Positions 46,495-55,628 of a DNA stretch of 64,000 nucleotides are shown here, in pieces. This DNA comes from Candidatus Tectimicrobiota bacterium (GTDB taxonomy: Bacteria; Tectomicrobia; Entotheonellia; Entotheonellales; Entotheonellaceae). Under the pieces are notes generated by a model. That model searched no databases and was not told the origin of the DNA. It was given only the letters and a program-made list of their open reading frames with translations. How positions within the stretch are numbered: position 1 is the first letter of the stretch; each line of letters opens with the position of its first letter. The translations under genes and the position numbers were made by a program. Location: contig BPKO01000005.1 of NCBI GenBank assembly GCA_026005175.1, positions 212,923 through 276,922 on the forward strand, written 5' to 3'.

Positions 46495-49353
46495 TCATTG
46501 CGGCGACCCGGCCTTAAGCGCCGGCGGCGCGCTGGCCGCCGGGGTCAGCCGCGGGGTAGCAATAATGGTGGCGGCGCGCTCCGGGGTCACGGTGCGGCGC
46601 AGCTCCGCGACGAGCTCGGCTTTGTCCACGGCCAGCAGCGCCTCGAGCAGGCCCGCCACGTCCTCCAGCCGGGTGCCGTGGTACTCCAGGTCGGCGAGCA
46701 GTTCGGCCCAAAAGCCAGGGCGCTTGAGCATGAGCGGGACGCTGTGGCGGAGTTGCTGCCGCAGGGTGGCCATTTCCTCATCGGTTGGCCCTTCGGCGAC
46801 AAACGCCGCGACGACTTCTTTGGCGGCGCGGAGGGCTTCCTCGACGCGGTGGGGATCGGTGGTAAAGGCCACGTAGAGGGCGCTCAAGCGCGGGTACACC
46901 TTGTGCGGGCGCGCGTAGGCCCCAATGGCGTACGTCAGCGCTTGCCGCTCGCGCAGCTCCTGGTACAGGCGGCGGCTCAGGATCTGCGCGGCCAGGCGGA
47001 TGCGGCGCCGGCCGCCCACGTCTTGCCAGTCGGCACAGCGCCACAGCAGCAGCACGTGGGCCCGTGGCGTGAGGGTGTCGACGTCCACCGTGCGCACCAC
47101 CGGCCCCTGAAAGCCGGCCACCTGCCGCTGCGCCGCCGGCGGCGGCGCCAAGGGCTGGCGTGGCGGCAGCGACCCCAGGTAGGTGGCGGCCAGCGCCAGG
47201 GCCCGTGCCTCGGGAAGGTCGCCGACGATGGCCACTTCCATGGGCGCTTGCCGCAAGAGCCGGTCGAGCCAGGCCTGCGCCGCTGCCAGATCCGCCGCCC
47301 GTGCTTCCACCTCCTCAAGGGTCAGGGGCGCCAGGCGCGGGTCGTTGCCGCTGAGGACGGCGAGGGCCGCCTGGTAGGCCTGCCCCCGCAGGCTGAGGCG
47401 CAAGGCCTCGAGCGCCTGGTGCTTGCGGCGCCGCCAGCGCGCCACCGCCGCCGGCTCCAGGCGGGCGTCCTGCAGCAGGAGGTGGACCAGCTGCAGCCCG
47501 CTTTCCAGGTCTTCCGGCGTCGCGGTAAGGCGCAGCCGCAGCGCGTCTGCCGTGACGTCGCTGTGCAGCTGCACTTTCTTGTCGGTCAAGTACGCCTCGA
47601 TGGCCGCTGCAGACAGGCGGGAGGTGGCCGGCTGCCGCAGCGCCACGCTGGCCACTTCGGTGAGGCCGCGCTCGGCCGCCCCTTCCTCGATCTTCCCCCC
47701 GCCCAGGGTGAGCAGCACCGTCACCTGGTCTTTTTTGACGTCCATGAAGCGGTAGTGCAGGCGCACCTGGTTGGCGAAGGTAACGTGTGTGGTGTCCAAG
47801 GGCGCAAAGCGCGTCTGCGCCGCGATGGCGCCAGGGGCGGGCACGCGGGAGAGCAGGGCCGCCGGCGGCGCCTCGGGTTGCCACGGCGCCACCGGTTGCG
47901 CCAGGGTGCGCGCAACCAGCGCCAGCACTTCGCGCTCTTTGGGCGCGGCCGGCGTGGCGGGCAGCGACACGAGGTAGGCCAGGTGCTGGGGCGAAAGCAG
48001 CGCCGCAAAGGCCTGCTTCACCTCGGCCAGGCCAATAGAGGGAAGCAGCTGGCGTACCAGCTGCAAGTGCTGGGCGGCCGAGCGCGGGCGTTCGCCAAGC
48101 GACAGCGCTTGCAGCATCGCCGCCAGCAGGGCGCGGGCGTCGCGCGTGGCTTCGGTCTGTGCCGCGTACTCGGCGTCGCTGCGCAGGGCGTTTTTGGCTT
48201 CTTCCAGCTCGGGCGCCGTAAAGCCGTGCGCGTGGACCCGCTGCACTTCCCGGAGCAGGGCCTGCAGCGTCTCGGCCCAGCGCGGCGGCGCCGCCTGCGC
48301 TTCAACGCGCACTTGCGCGGCAAGCCCCAGGAATGCCCCCTGGCTTGCCGCGGCGCTGTGAAAGGGCGTGTTCCCTTCGTGCAGGCGCCGCTGCAAGCGC
48401 CGGTGCAGCATCCACACCGCCAGCTCCTCCACCAGGGAGCGGCGCAGATCGGCCAGGGTCTGGCGCGGGCGGTGCGGCCGGAGGCCCAGGATCTCGACTT
48501 CCGCGGCGGTCAGCTCGGGGTCGGTGAGCACCACAGCCCGCGGCGCGGCAAAAGGCGCGATGTCCACCGGCGGGTCGGCAGGCGGCGGCGTAGCAGGTTG
48601 CCAGGCGGCAAAGTGCCGGTGGATGGCGGCCACCAGGTCGGCCACCGGCAAGTCGCCCACCGCCAGCAGGGTGATGCGGCTTGGGTGGTACCAGGTGCGG
48701 TAGTACGCAAGAAAGTCCTCGCGCTGCAGCCGCGCGAGGCTCTCCGGGCGGCCAATGGGCAGCCGGCGGGCCACCCGCGACCCGGGCAGCAGGGCCGCAA
48801 GCAGCCGGTCGCGCAGGCGCTGCCGCACCCCCTTGCGGGCGCGCATTTCTTCAAGAATCACGCCGCGTTCTTTGTCAATTTCCTCCGGCAGCAAGAGCAT
48901 GCCAAAGGCCACGTCGGCCAGAAAGCGCAGGCCGCGCTCCAGGGTTTGCGGGCGGGTGTCGGGCAGCGTGAGCAGGTAAGTCGTCTGGTCAAAGCTGGTA
49001 AAGGCGTTCTGGTCGCGCCCAAAGCGCAGGCCAAGGGACTCGAAGGCGCGCACCGCTTCGCCGGGCGGAAAGTGGCGCGTGCCGTTAAAGGCCATGTGCT
49101 CCAGGAAATGGGCCAGGCCTTCCTGGCCGTCGGCTTCGTGCAAGGAGCCGGCGGCCACGTGCATCCAGAGGCTGACTTTGCCGGCAGGGGTGGCGTGCGC
49201 GCGCACCCAGTAAGTGACCCCGTTGGGCAAGCGGCCCATCTGCACGGCCGGATCCACGGGCAAGGGCACCTCTTGCCCCCGCGCCATGCCAACGGCCAGC
49301 AGCAGGCCAAAGACCACCACCCCCCACCGCAAGCGACGCAGCCAAGCGTCCAT
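46495..49353 (-). CDS. M16-family zinc peptidase (two-module, PqqL-like)
   Basis: 952 residues from the ATG at 49353, with AAGGAGGG 6 nt upstream and a signal peptide (LRWGVVVFGLLLAVGMARG). The inverted zinc motif HFLEHMAFNG (HxxEH) near residue 80, and the downstream ERGVILEEMRAR supplying the third ligand, are intact. The second M16 half (from about residue 440) lacks HxxEH, as is normal. Predicted periplasmic. The in-frame extension to 49578 lacks a ribosome-binding site and was rejected. Confidence 0.9.
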   Translation of the reverse strand: MDAWLRRLRWGVVVFGLLLAVGMARGQEVPLPVDPAVQMGRLPNGVTYWVRAHATPAGKVSLWMHVAAGSLHEADGQEGLAHFLEHMAFNGTRHFPPGEAVRAFESLGLRFGRDQNAFTSFDQTTYLLTLPDTRPQTLERGLRFLADVAFGMLLLPEEIDKERGVILEEMRARKGVRQRLRDRLLAALLPGSRVARRLPIGRPESLARLQREDFLAYYRTWYHPSRITLLAVGDLPVADLVAAIHRHFAAWQPATPPPADPPVDIAPFAAPRAVVLTDPELTAAEVEILGLRPHRPRQTLADLRRSLVEELAVWMLHRRLQRRLHEGNTPFHSAAASQGAFLGLAAQVRVEAQAAPPRWAETLQALLREVQRVHAHGFTAPELEEAKNALRSDAEYAAQTEATRDARALLAAMLQALSLGERPRSAAQHLQLVRQLLPSIGLAEVKQAFAALLSPQHLAYLVSLPATPAAPKEREVLALVARTLAQPVAPWQPEAPPAALLSRVPAPGAIAAQTRFAPLDTTHVTFANQVRLHYRFMDVKKDQVTVLLTLGGGKIEEGAAERGLTEVASVALRQPATSRLSAAAIEAYLTDKKVQLHSDVTADALRLRLTATPEDLESGLQLVHLLLQDARLEPAAVARWRRRKHQALEALRLSLRGQAYQAALAVLSGNDPRLAPLTLEEVEARAADLAAAQAWLDRLLRQAPMEVAIVGDLPEARALALAATYLGSLPPRQPLAPPPAAQRQVAGFQGPVVRTVDVDTLTPRAHVLLLWRCADWQDVGGRRRIRLAAQILSRRLYQELRERQALTYAIGAYARPHKVYPRLSALYVAFTTDPHRVEEALRAAKEVVAAFVAEGPTDEEMATLRQQLRHSVPLMLKRPGFWAELLADLEYHGTRLEDVAGLLEALLAVDKAELVAELRRTVTPERAATIIATPRLTPAASAPPALKAGSPQ

Positions 49354-49392
49354 AGACGGCCCTCCTTCCTTTGCACCATGGCCAACACCGCA

Positions 49393-49422
49393 AGTATGAC
49401 GGGGCGGCACGGCGGCCGTCAA
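49393..49422 (-). promoter_or_regulatory. Promoter of the M16 peptidase gene
   Basis: Minus-strand TTGACG (49417-49422), an 18-nt spacer and CATACT (49393-49398), giving a leader of roughly 30 nt. Confidence 0.45.
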
Positions 49423-49571
49423 ATCGCTGCGCCAGAGTTCCCTGGCCCCTTGCCCGGAAGCGGCAAGTGTGGTATGCAAGCCGCAAGGCCAGGGCCTTTC
49501 CGGCGTGCGGGGAGGCGCGATCGTTTCCTCGCAGAAGCCGCAGGGGCGGTATCCTTTGGCAAGGAGAGGCG

Positions 49572-51926
49572 ATGGCATCTCTTGAACCGAGGCTGGTGGG
49601 CGCCCGCGTGCCGCGGGTAGAAGACCGGCGCCTGCTTACCGGGCAGGGGACGTACGTCGACGACCTGCGCCTGCCCGGGATGCTGCATGCTGCCTTCCTG
49701 CGCAGCCCGCATGCCCATGCGCGCCTGGTGCGCATCGACACCGCGGCGGCACGGCAGGCGCCTGGGGTGGTGGCGGTGCTCACCGGCGAGGCCCTGCAGC
49801 CGCTGGTCAAGCCGGTGCAGGCCCGCTCCACCATGGCCGGTTACCGCGTCACAAGTTATCCGCCGCTGGCCATCGGCAAAGTGCGCCACGTGGGGGAAGC
49901 CGTGGCGGTGGTGGTGGCCACCGACCGCTACCGGGCCGAAGACGCGCTGGAGCGCCTGCAGGTGGACTACGCGCCGCTGCCACCGGTGGTCGACGCCGAA
50001 GCGGCGGCGCACCCCACCGCGCCCTTGCTGCACGAAGAAGCCGGCAGCAACGTCTTGCTGGCGCGCGAATTCGTCCGCGGCGACGTGGCGGCGGCCATGG
50101 CGCGCGCTGCGGTGCGGGTGCGGGAGCGCTTTCGCTTTCGCCGCCACACCGCCGTGTGCCTGGAAAACCGCGGCTGCCTGGCCACTTACCACCCGGCCAC
50201 CGGCACCCTCACCCTGCACGCTGCCACTCAGTGTCCGGGGCTGGTGCGCGAGGCGCTGGCCGACTTGCTTTCCCTGCCTGCCCACCGCGTCAGGGTGGTG
50301 GCCACCGACGTGGGAGGCGGCTTTGGCGCCAAGTCGGCCCTTTACCCCGAAGAGCTCGTCGTCTGCGTGCTGGCGCGGCAGCTGGCGCGGCCGGTGAAGT
50401 GGTGCGGCGACCGGCGCGAGGACTTGCTGGCTACCACGCAGGCCTGGGACGAGGTGGTGGAGGCCGAGCTGGCCCTCGCGGCCGACGGCACCCTCCTGGG
50501 CTTGTGGGCCGAGGTGACGGCAGACATCGGCGCCTACTCGATTTATCCCTGGACGGCGGCCATCGAGCCGGTGCAGACGGTGAGCTTCCTGCCCGGCCCG
50601 TACCGGGTGCCGCACTATCGCGGCCGGGCGCGGGGGGTGGCCACCTGCAAGGCCCCCACCGGGCCCTACCGCGGCGTGGGGCGCCCGGTAAGTACTTTTG
50701 TCATGGAAGGGCTGCTCGAGCGCGCCGCGCGGCAGCTGGGGATGGACCCGGTGGCGCTGCGCCTGCGCAACGTCGTGCGGCCGCAGGAGTGCCCTTATCG
50801 GGCGGCCACGGGCATCGTGTGGGACACGGTGAGCGTGGCGGCTTGCCTGGAGCGGGCCTGCGAGGTGATCGATTACCAGGCCCTGCGGGCCTGGCAGGCC
50901 AGGGCACGGGCCGAAGGGCGCTGCGTGGGCATTGGCTTCTCCGCCTACATTGAACTTACCGGCGTTGGCTCCGCCATTCCCGTTTCCCCCGGCATGCCGC
51001 TTGCCACCGGCACCGAAGCGGCCACGGTGCGCGTCGATCCGGCGGGCACGGTGACGGCTTTTTTCAGCCTGGCGCCGCAGGGCCAGGGGCTCGAAACCAC
51101 CCTGGCCCAGGTGGTGGCCGAGGAGCTGGGCCTGCCGCTGGCGCAGGTGCGCGTGGTGTGTGGTGATACGGCAACCGCCTCGCACGGCACCGGCACCTAC
51201 GCCAGCCGCAGCGCCGTCCTGGGCGGGGGTGCCGCCATCCTGGCCGCACGCGCGGTGCGGGAAAAAGCCCTGGCCATTGCCGCCCACTTGCTCGAGGCGG
51301 CTGCTGCCGACTTGGAGCTGCGCGAGGGCCACATCGTGGTGCGGGGGGTGCCGGCGCGCGGCCTGCCGTGGGCGGAGGTGGCGCGGGCCGCTTACGGCGG
51401 CCAGCGACGCCTGCCCCAGGGCATGGAGCCGGGGCTTGAGGCCACGCGCTTCTACGACCCTTACTTTGGCACTTCCTCCAATGCCGTGCACGCCGCCGTG
51501 GTGGAGGTCGACCGCGAGACTTGCACCGTGAAGGTGCTGCGCTACGTGGTGGTCGAAGACTGCGGGCGGCTCATCAACCCGCTCATCGTCGAGGGGCAAG
51601 TGCACGGCGGGGTGGCGCAGGGCATTGGCGCCGCCCTTTTCGAAGAAGTGTGCTACGACGAAGCGGGACAGCCCCTCACCGCCTCGCTTATGGACTACCT
51701 GGTGCCCACGGCAAGCGAGCTGCCGCGCTTTGAAGTGCACCATCTCGAGACGCCGTCGCCCACCGCGCTCGGCGGCTTCCGGGGCATGGGGGAGGGGGGA
51801 ACGATCGGGGCGCCGGCAGCGATTGCCAACGCGGTCAGCGACGCCCTGGCGCCGTGGGGGGTGGCCGTCTGCGAGCTGCCCTTTACCCCCGAGCGCCTCT
51901 TCCGGCAGCTCTACGCCGCTTCTTGA
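49572..51926 (+). CDS. CoxL-like molybdopterin-binding subunit (xanthine dehydrogenase/CO dehydrogenase family)
   Basis: 784 residues. N-terminal VPRVEDRRLLTGQGTYVDD and MLHAAFLRSPHAHA, VGGGFGAKSALYPEE, the substrate-loop PYRGVGRPVSTFVME (form II-like, not the AYRCSFR of true CO dehydrogenase), and the catalytic Glu region GFRGMGEGGTIGAPAAIANA. It belongs to the large molybdenum hydroxylase subunits. The FAD and [2Fe-2S] subunits that normally accompany it are absent on both sides, so it is an orphan here. AAGGAGAGGCG precedes the ATG. Confidence 0.9.
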   Translation: MASLEPRLVGARVPRVEDRRLLTGQGTYVDDLRLPGMLHAAFLRSPHAHARLVRIDTAAARQAPGVVAVLTGEALQPLVKPVQARSTMAGYRVTSYPPLAIGKVRHVGEAVAVVVATDRYRAEDALERLQVDYAPLPPVVDAEAAAHPTAPLLHEEAGSNVLLAREFVRGDVAAAMARAAVRVRERFRFRRHTAVCLENRGCLATYHPATGTLTLHAATQCPGLVREALADLLSLPAHRVRVVATDVGGGFGAKSALYPEELVVCVLARQLARPVKWCGDRREDLLATTQAWDEVVEAELALAADGTLLGLWAEVTADIGAYSIYPWTAAIEPVQTVSFLPGPYRVPHYRGRARGVATCKAPTGPYRGVGRPVSTFVMEGLLERAARQLGMDPVALRLRNVVRPQECPYRAATGIVWDTVSVAACLERACEVIDYQALRAWQARARAEGRCVGIGFSAYIELTGVGSAIPVSPGMPLATGTEAATVRVDPAGTVTAFFSLAPQGQGLETTLAQVVAEELGLPLAQVRVVCGDTATASHGTGTYASRSAVLGGGAAILAARAVREKALAIAAHLLEAAAADLELREGHIVVRGVPARGLPWAEVARAAYGGQRRLPQGMEPGLEATRFYDPYFGTSSNAVHAAVVEVDRETCTVKVLRYVVVEDCGRLINPLIVEGQVHGGVAQGIGAALFEEVCYDEAGQPLTASLMDYLVPTASELPRFEVHHLETPSPTALGGFRGMGEGGTIGAPAAIANAVSDALAPWGVAVCELPFTPERLFRQLYAAS

Positions 51927-51939
51927 GACGGTTTTGCCC

Positions 51940-53380
51940 ATGCGACGCCCGCAGGCCTTTGCCCCGCCCGCTGCCGACGGCCGGCAGGCGGCGGCACGCC
52001 GCGCCCTGGGGTGGCTCGCCCTGTGGGGAGCGGTGGGGACAGGGCTGCTGCTGTTGCCCACCCCTGCGGGCCTTCCCCCGGCCGGGCAGCGGGTACTGGC
52101 GGTGGCGGCGGTGGCCATTGGCCTGTGGAGCAGCGAAGCGCTGCCCATGGGGGTGACCGCCCTGCTGGTGGTCTTGCTGCTGGCCCTTACTGGCGGCGTG
52201 GGGAGCCTGCAGGAGGCGCTGGCGGGCTTTGCGCAGCCGGTGGCCTACTTCCTGATCGGCGTGCTCACCCTTGGCCTGGCGGTGGCCAAAAGCGGCCTGG
52301 CAGAGCGGGTGGCGCGCTTTTTCCTGCGGCGCTGCCGGGGGCGGCCGCGCGTCCTCTACGTGCAGATGCTGCTGGCGTTTCCGCTGCTCACCCTGCTGCT
52401 GCCTTCGGCCACCACGCGCACCGCCATTCTCCTGCACGTGTACGAGCAGGCTCTGGCGCTAAGCGGCGTGCCGCAGGGCACGCCGCTGGCCCGCGCCGTC
52501 ATGCTCGCCCTCAACTCGCTCAACCGCCTTGCCTCCACTGTGCTGCTCACCGGCGGCATCACCCCGGTGGTGGCCTCCGCCCTCCTGGGCGGCATGGCCT
52601 GGAGCCGCTGGCTGGTGCTCATGGGGGTGCCGTACGCCAGTATGCTGCTGCTGGGCGGGGTGCTGATTTATCTCCTCCACCGCCGCGGCTTTCCGGCGGC
52701 GCTGCCGTCCTTGCCGCCGACGGCGGCCCGCCCCTGGTCGGGCGACGAGCGGCGCGTGCTGCTCATCACCCTGGGGACCTCGGCGCTGTGGCTCACCGAC
52801 GCCGTGCACCACTGGCATCCGGCGGTGCCGGCGCTGCTGGCCTGGGTCTGCCTGCTGCTGCCGGGACTGGGGGTGCTCAGCTGGCGGGACTTCGAGCGCC
52901 AGCTGGGGTGGGCCAATTTTTTTGTGCTGGCGGCCTCGCTGTCGCTGGCGCAGGCGCTCAGCCGCAGCGGCGCCGGCGCCTGGCTAGCGGCCCTGGTGGT
53001 GCGCCTGCTGCCGGCGGCTTCTCCCTCGCCGTGGCTGGTGGCCGGGGTGCTGCTGCTGGCCGCCACCCCGGTGCGGCTTTTGATTCCGAACATCACCGGC
53101 TTTTTGGCCATGACCATTCCCATTGCCATGTCCATCGGCACCGCGGTGGGCGTCAACCCCGTGGTGTGCGGCCTGGTGGTCATGATGGCCGGGGACGCCG
53201 TCCTCTACTATCCGGCGCAGAGCGCCTCCTCGCTGGTGGTCTACGAGCGGGGGCACCTGCGCGCGCCAGAGATCTTTCGGTTTGGGCTCTGGATGACCGC
53301 GGTGGCGTACGCCGTCGTCTTGCTGGTGGCCTTGCCTTACTGGCGCCTGGTGGGCGAGCCGCTGCGGGCCGGGCCGCCGC
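51940..53380 (+). CDS. SLC13/DASS-type anion transporter (no natural stop codon visible)
   Basis: About 480 residues of polytopic membrane protein with 11-13 helices. It has two SLC13-like repeats: PSATTRTAILLHVYEQAL, ALNSLNRLASTVLLTGGITP and the C-terminal LIPNITGFLAMTIPIAMSIG with VMMAGDAVLYYPAQSASSL. Likely cation-coupled uptake of a dicarboxylate or related anion. Homology ends near 53375 (ALPYWRLVGEPL), but the frame stays open to 54450, antisense through the whole next gene. I end the feature where the membrane domain ends. No Shine-Dalgarno precedes the ATG at 51940. Confidence 0.75.
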
Positions 53381-53382
53381 GC

Positions 53383-54555
53383 TCAGGGCACGTCGCAGAC
53401 CCACTGCTGGCGGGCGGCGTCAAAGCGCCAGGGGTGGCGCCAGTGGCCCGCCTCGTCCATGGCCCAGCGCCCGCTTTGCAGCTGCGCGTGGAAAATGCGC
53501 AGGCCCTCTTCGAGCTGGGCGCGGCTGTAGAAGGTCGGGCGCTTTCCCTCGAGTTCTTCTTGCAGCAGCTGGCATTCCAGGCGCAAGGTGCCTTCGATGA
53601 GCTCGCGCAGGCGGCCGGCTTCGCTGCCCAGCAGCCGCCGCATTTTGGCCATGAAGTTGAGGACGAGGCCGGGCTTTTTCTCCAGCACCCAGCCCAGGCG
53701 GTGGTGGCGCGGGGAGAGGTCGCCGGCGTAAGAAAAGGCCGGGATGCGGCCGGTGAGCTTGTTTTCGACGAAGCTGCACAGGCCGAGGATGGTCAGGTCG
53801 CGGCGGCGCAGCAAGTCAAAGGGGCTAGGGTCGCCCTCGGGCTGGCCGTAGCGGTTGACCACCCGGCAGTTGATGCACACAAACGCCGTGTAGAGAATGG
53901 CGGTGCCCTTGGCGCTGCCCGGGCTGTCGGCCAGGGTGGGGGCCGGCAGCGGCTCGCCGCCGTAGTTGGCAAAGACGGTGCCGGCGCCGATGTTGCTCAC
54001 GTTGGGCAGGCCGGTGAGCAGCGCTTCGCGGCCTTCGGCGGTCAGGATCGGATACGCCGCCGGCGCCAGGAGGCTGAGGTACGCGTTTTGGTGCTCGCTG
54101 GTAAAGCCGTCGCCCAGGATGAGGGTTTTGCTGAGCTCCGAGCCCAGCTGGCAGTGGGCGGCGGTGCGGCTGCGGGTGATGTTGGCAAAGCGGCGCAGCG
54201 CGTTGTGGGGGCCGATGCAGCTGGCCTCGATGAAGGCGGCCACGCCGCTGCTGGCGGTGCCCACGACGCTGTTGACCACGTAGGCGTGGCTCAGCGACAC
54301 GCCGTCTTCGAGGCGCGTCTGGCGCACGTCGACCGCCGCCCCGCAAAACGCAAAGGGATTGGCTTCCCCGGTGGAGCGCACGTGACACCCTACCAGCGTT
54401 ACGTTGTCTCCAAGAATGACTGGATATTCCGCGGTGCCCTCCACCACTGAGTGGAAGATGCGGCAGCCGCGTCCGGCGATGACGTGGTGCAGGCGGCTGT
54501 GGTGGACCTCGCTCTGCGGTCCCAGGCGAACCGTGGCATCGAGCGCTCTGCCCAT
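53383..54555 (-). CDS. Left-handed beta-helix (hexapeptide-repeat) protein
   Basis: 390 residues from the ATG at 54555, behind AAGGAGG. Residues 10-200 are hexapeptide-type repeats (GPQSEVHHSRLHHVIAGRG, VILGDNVTLVGCHVRS, CIGPHNALRRFANITRS, SNIGAGTVFANYGG), like the C-terminal acyltransferase part of GlmU-type proteins. The C-terminal 150 residues are helical and unrecognised. No nucleotidyltransferase domain is present. It may be an acyltransferase or a structural homologue; function is not assigned. Confidence 0.65.
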   Translation of the reverse strand: MGRALDATVRLGPQSEVHHSRLHHVIAGRGCRIFHSVVEGTAEYPVILGDNVTLVGCHVRSTGEANPFAFCGAAVDVRQTRLEDGVSLSHAYVVNSVVGTASSGVAAFIEASCIGPHNALRRFANITRSRTAAHCQLGSELSKTLILGDGFTSEHQNAYLSLLAPAAYPILTAEGREALLTGLPNVSNIGAGTVFANYGGEPLPAPTLADSPGSAKGTAILYTAFVCINCRVVNRYGQPEGDPSPFDLLRRRDLTILGLCSFVENKLTGRIPAFSYAGDLSPRHHRLGWVLEKKPGLVLNFMAKMRRLLGSEAGRLRELIEGTLRLECQLLQEELEGKRPTFYSRAQLEEGLRIFHAQLQSGRWAMDEAGHWRHPWRFDAARQQWVCDVP

Positions 54556-54622
54556 GGGGTTCCTCCTTGCCTTGCTTCTTGGTGCTAATCGTACCCCGGG
54601 CGCCCCGGCAAATGCCATGCCC

Positions 54623-54651
54623 TTGACAAACGCCGGCAAGTCGAGTGCAAT
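54623..54651 (+). promoter_or_regulatory. Promoter of the LLM oxidoreductase gene
   Basis: TTGACA (54623-54628), a 17-nt spacer and TGCAAT (54646-54651), 44 nt before the start codon. Confidence 0.5.
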
Positions 54652-54694
54652 TTAAAACGCGCGTGCTTGGCGTCTGTGAGACGAGGAGCCTGCC

Positions 54695-55573
54695 GTGGAG
54701 TTTGGTGTTCACCTGTTTGGCGTGGGCCCGCTGGCCGATCCGGTGACCCTGGGGGAAGTGGCGCGCCTGGCCGAGGCGCTGGGCTACGACGCGGTCTTTG
54801 TGGCCGATCACGTGCTCTTGCCGCGCACCCTGCGCTCTTCTTATCCCTACACCCGGGACGGCCGCTTCCCTTACGACGCCGACCAGCCCTGGCTCGATCC
54901 CCTGGTGGCCCTGGGCTACCTGGCCGGTCAGACCACCACGGTGCGGCTGGGAACGAGCGTGACGGTGCTGCCGATGCGCCATCCGATCATCACCGCCAAG
55001 CAAATTGCCACCGCCGACTGCCTGTCGCGCGGCCGGGTCATTTTTGGCGTCGGGGTGGGCTGGATGGCCGAAGAATTCGCGCTGCTTGGCGCTTCGTTTG
55101 CCGACCGCGGCCGGCGCACCGACGAGTACTTGCGGCTCATCAAGGTGCTGTGGACCGAAGCCAACCCGAGCTTTGCCGGCCGCTACTTCCAGATCGCCGA
55201 CTGCGGGTTTGCCCCCAAGCCGGTGCAGAAGCCCCACGTGCCCATTTGGATTGGCGGCGAGAGCCCGGCGGCCTTGCGCCGCGCCGCGCGCCTGGGCGAC
55301 GGCTGGCACTCGGCCGGCACGGCGCTGGCCGAGCTGCCGGCCAAGCTGGCGATTTTGCGCCAGGCCCTGGAAGACTACGGCCGCCAGCCCGAGGCCTTTA
55401 CCATCAGCGTCTTTCCGACCGACCCCCTGACGCCGCAGCTGGTTGAGCGCTTTGCCGCCCACGGCGTCAACCACCTGCTCGTGCCGGTCTTCAGCTTCCA
55501 CCGCGATACCGTCCTGCGCCGCCTGGAGCAGATGGCCACCGGCGTCATCGAACCCTACCGCGCCGGCAGGTAA
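54695..55573 (+). CDS. LLM-class (F420- or flavin-dependent) oxidoreductase
   Basis: 292 residues from the GTG at 54695, behind GAGGAG. Luciferase-like TIM barrel: GVHLFGVGPLADPVTLGEVA, EALGYDAVFVADHVL, RLGTSVTVLPMRHPI, LSRGRVIFGVGVGWMAEEF and HVPIWIGGESPAALRRAARL. The family includes F420-dependent and FMNH2-dependent enzymes; sequence alone does not separate them here. It has its own promoter. Confidence 0.85.
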   Translation: MEFGVHLFGVGPLADPVTLGEVARLAEALGYDAVFVADHVLLPRTLRSSYPYTRDGRFPYDADQPWLDPLVALGYLAGQTTTVRLGTSVTVLPMRHPIITAKQIATADCLSRGRVIFGVGVGWMAEEFALLGASFADRGRRTDEYLRLIKVLWTEANPSFAGRYFQIADCGFAPKPVQKPHVPIWIGGESPAALRRAARLGDGWHSAGTALAELPAKLAILRQALEDYGRQPEAFTISVFPTDPLTPQLVERFAAHGVNHLLVPVFSFHRDTVLRRLEQMATGVIEPYRAGR

Positions 55574-55628
55574 GGCGGCCCGCGGGGGCGCGGCGCCGGC
55601 AGACAGCCAGGACGTATGGACATGCCCG

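Noticed and set aside
46498-49620. 1040-codon plus-strand ORF
   Set aside because: Shadow of the M16 peptidase, whose HxxEH motif and signal peptide are on the minus strand.
49419-52148. 909-codon minus-strand ORF
   Set aside because: Antisense to the CoxL-like gene; no recognisable domain.
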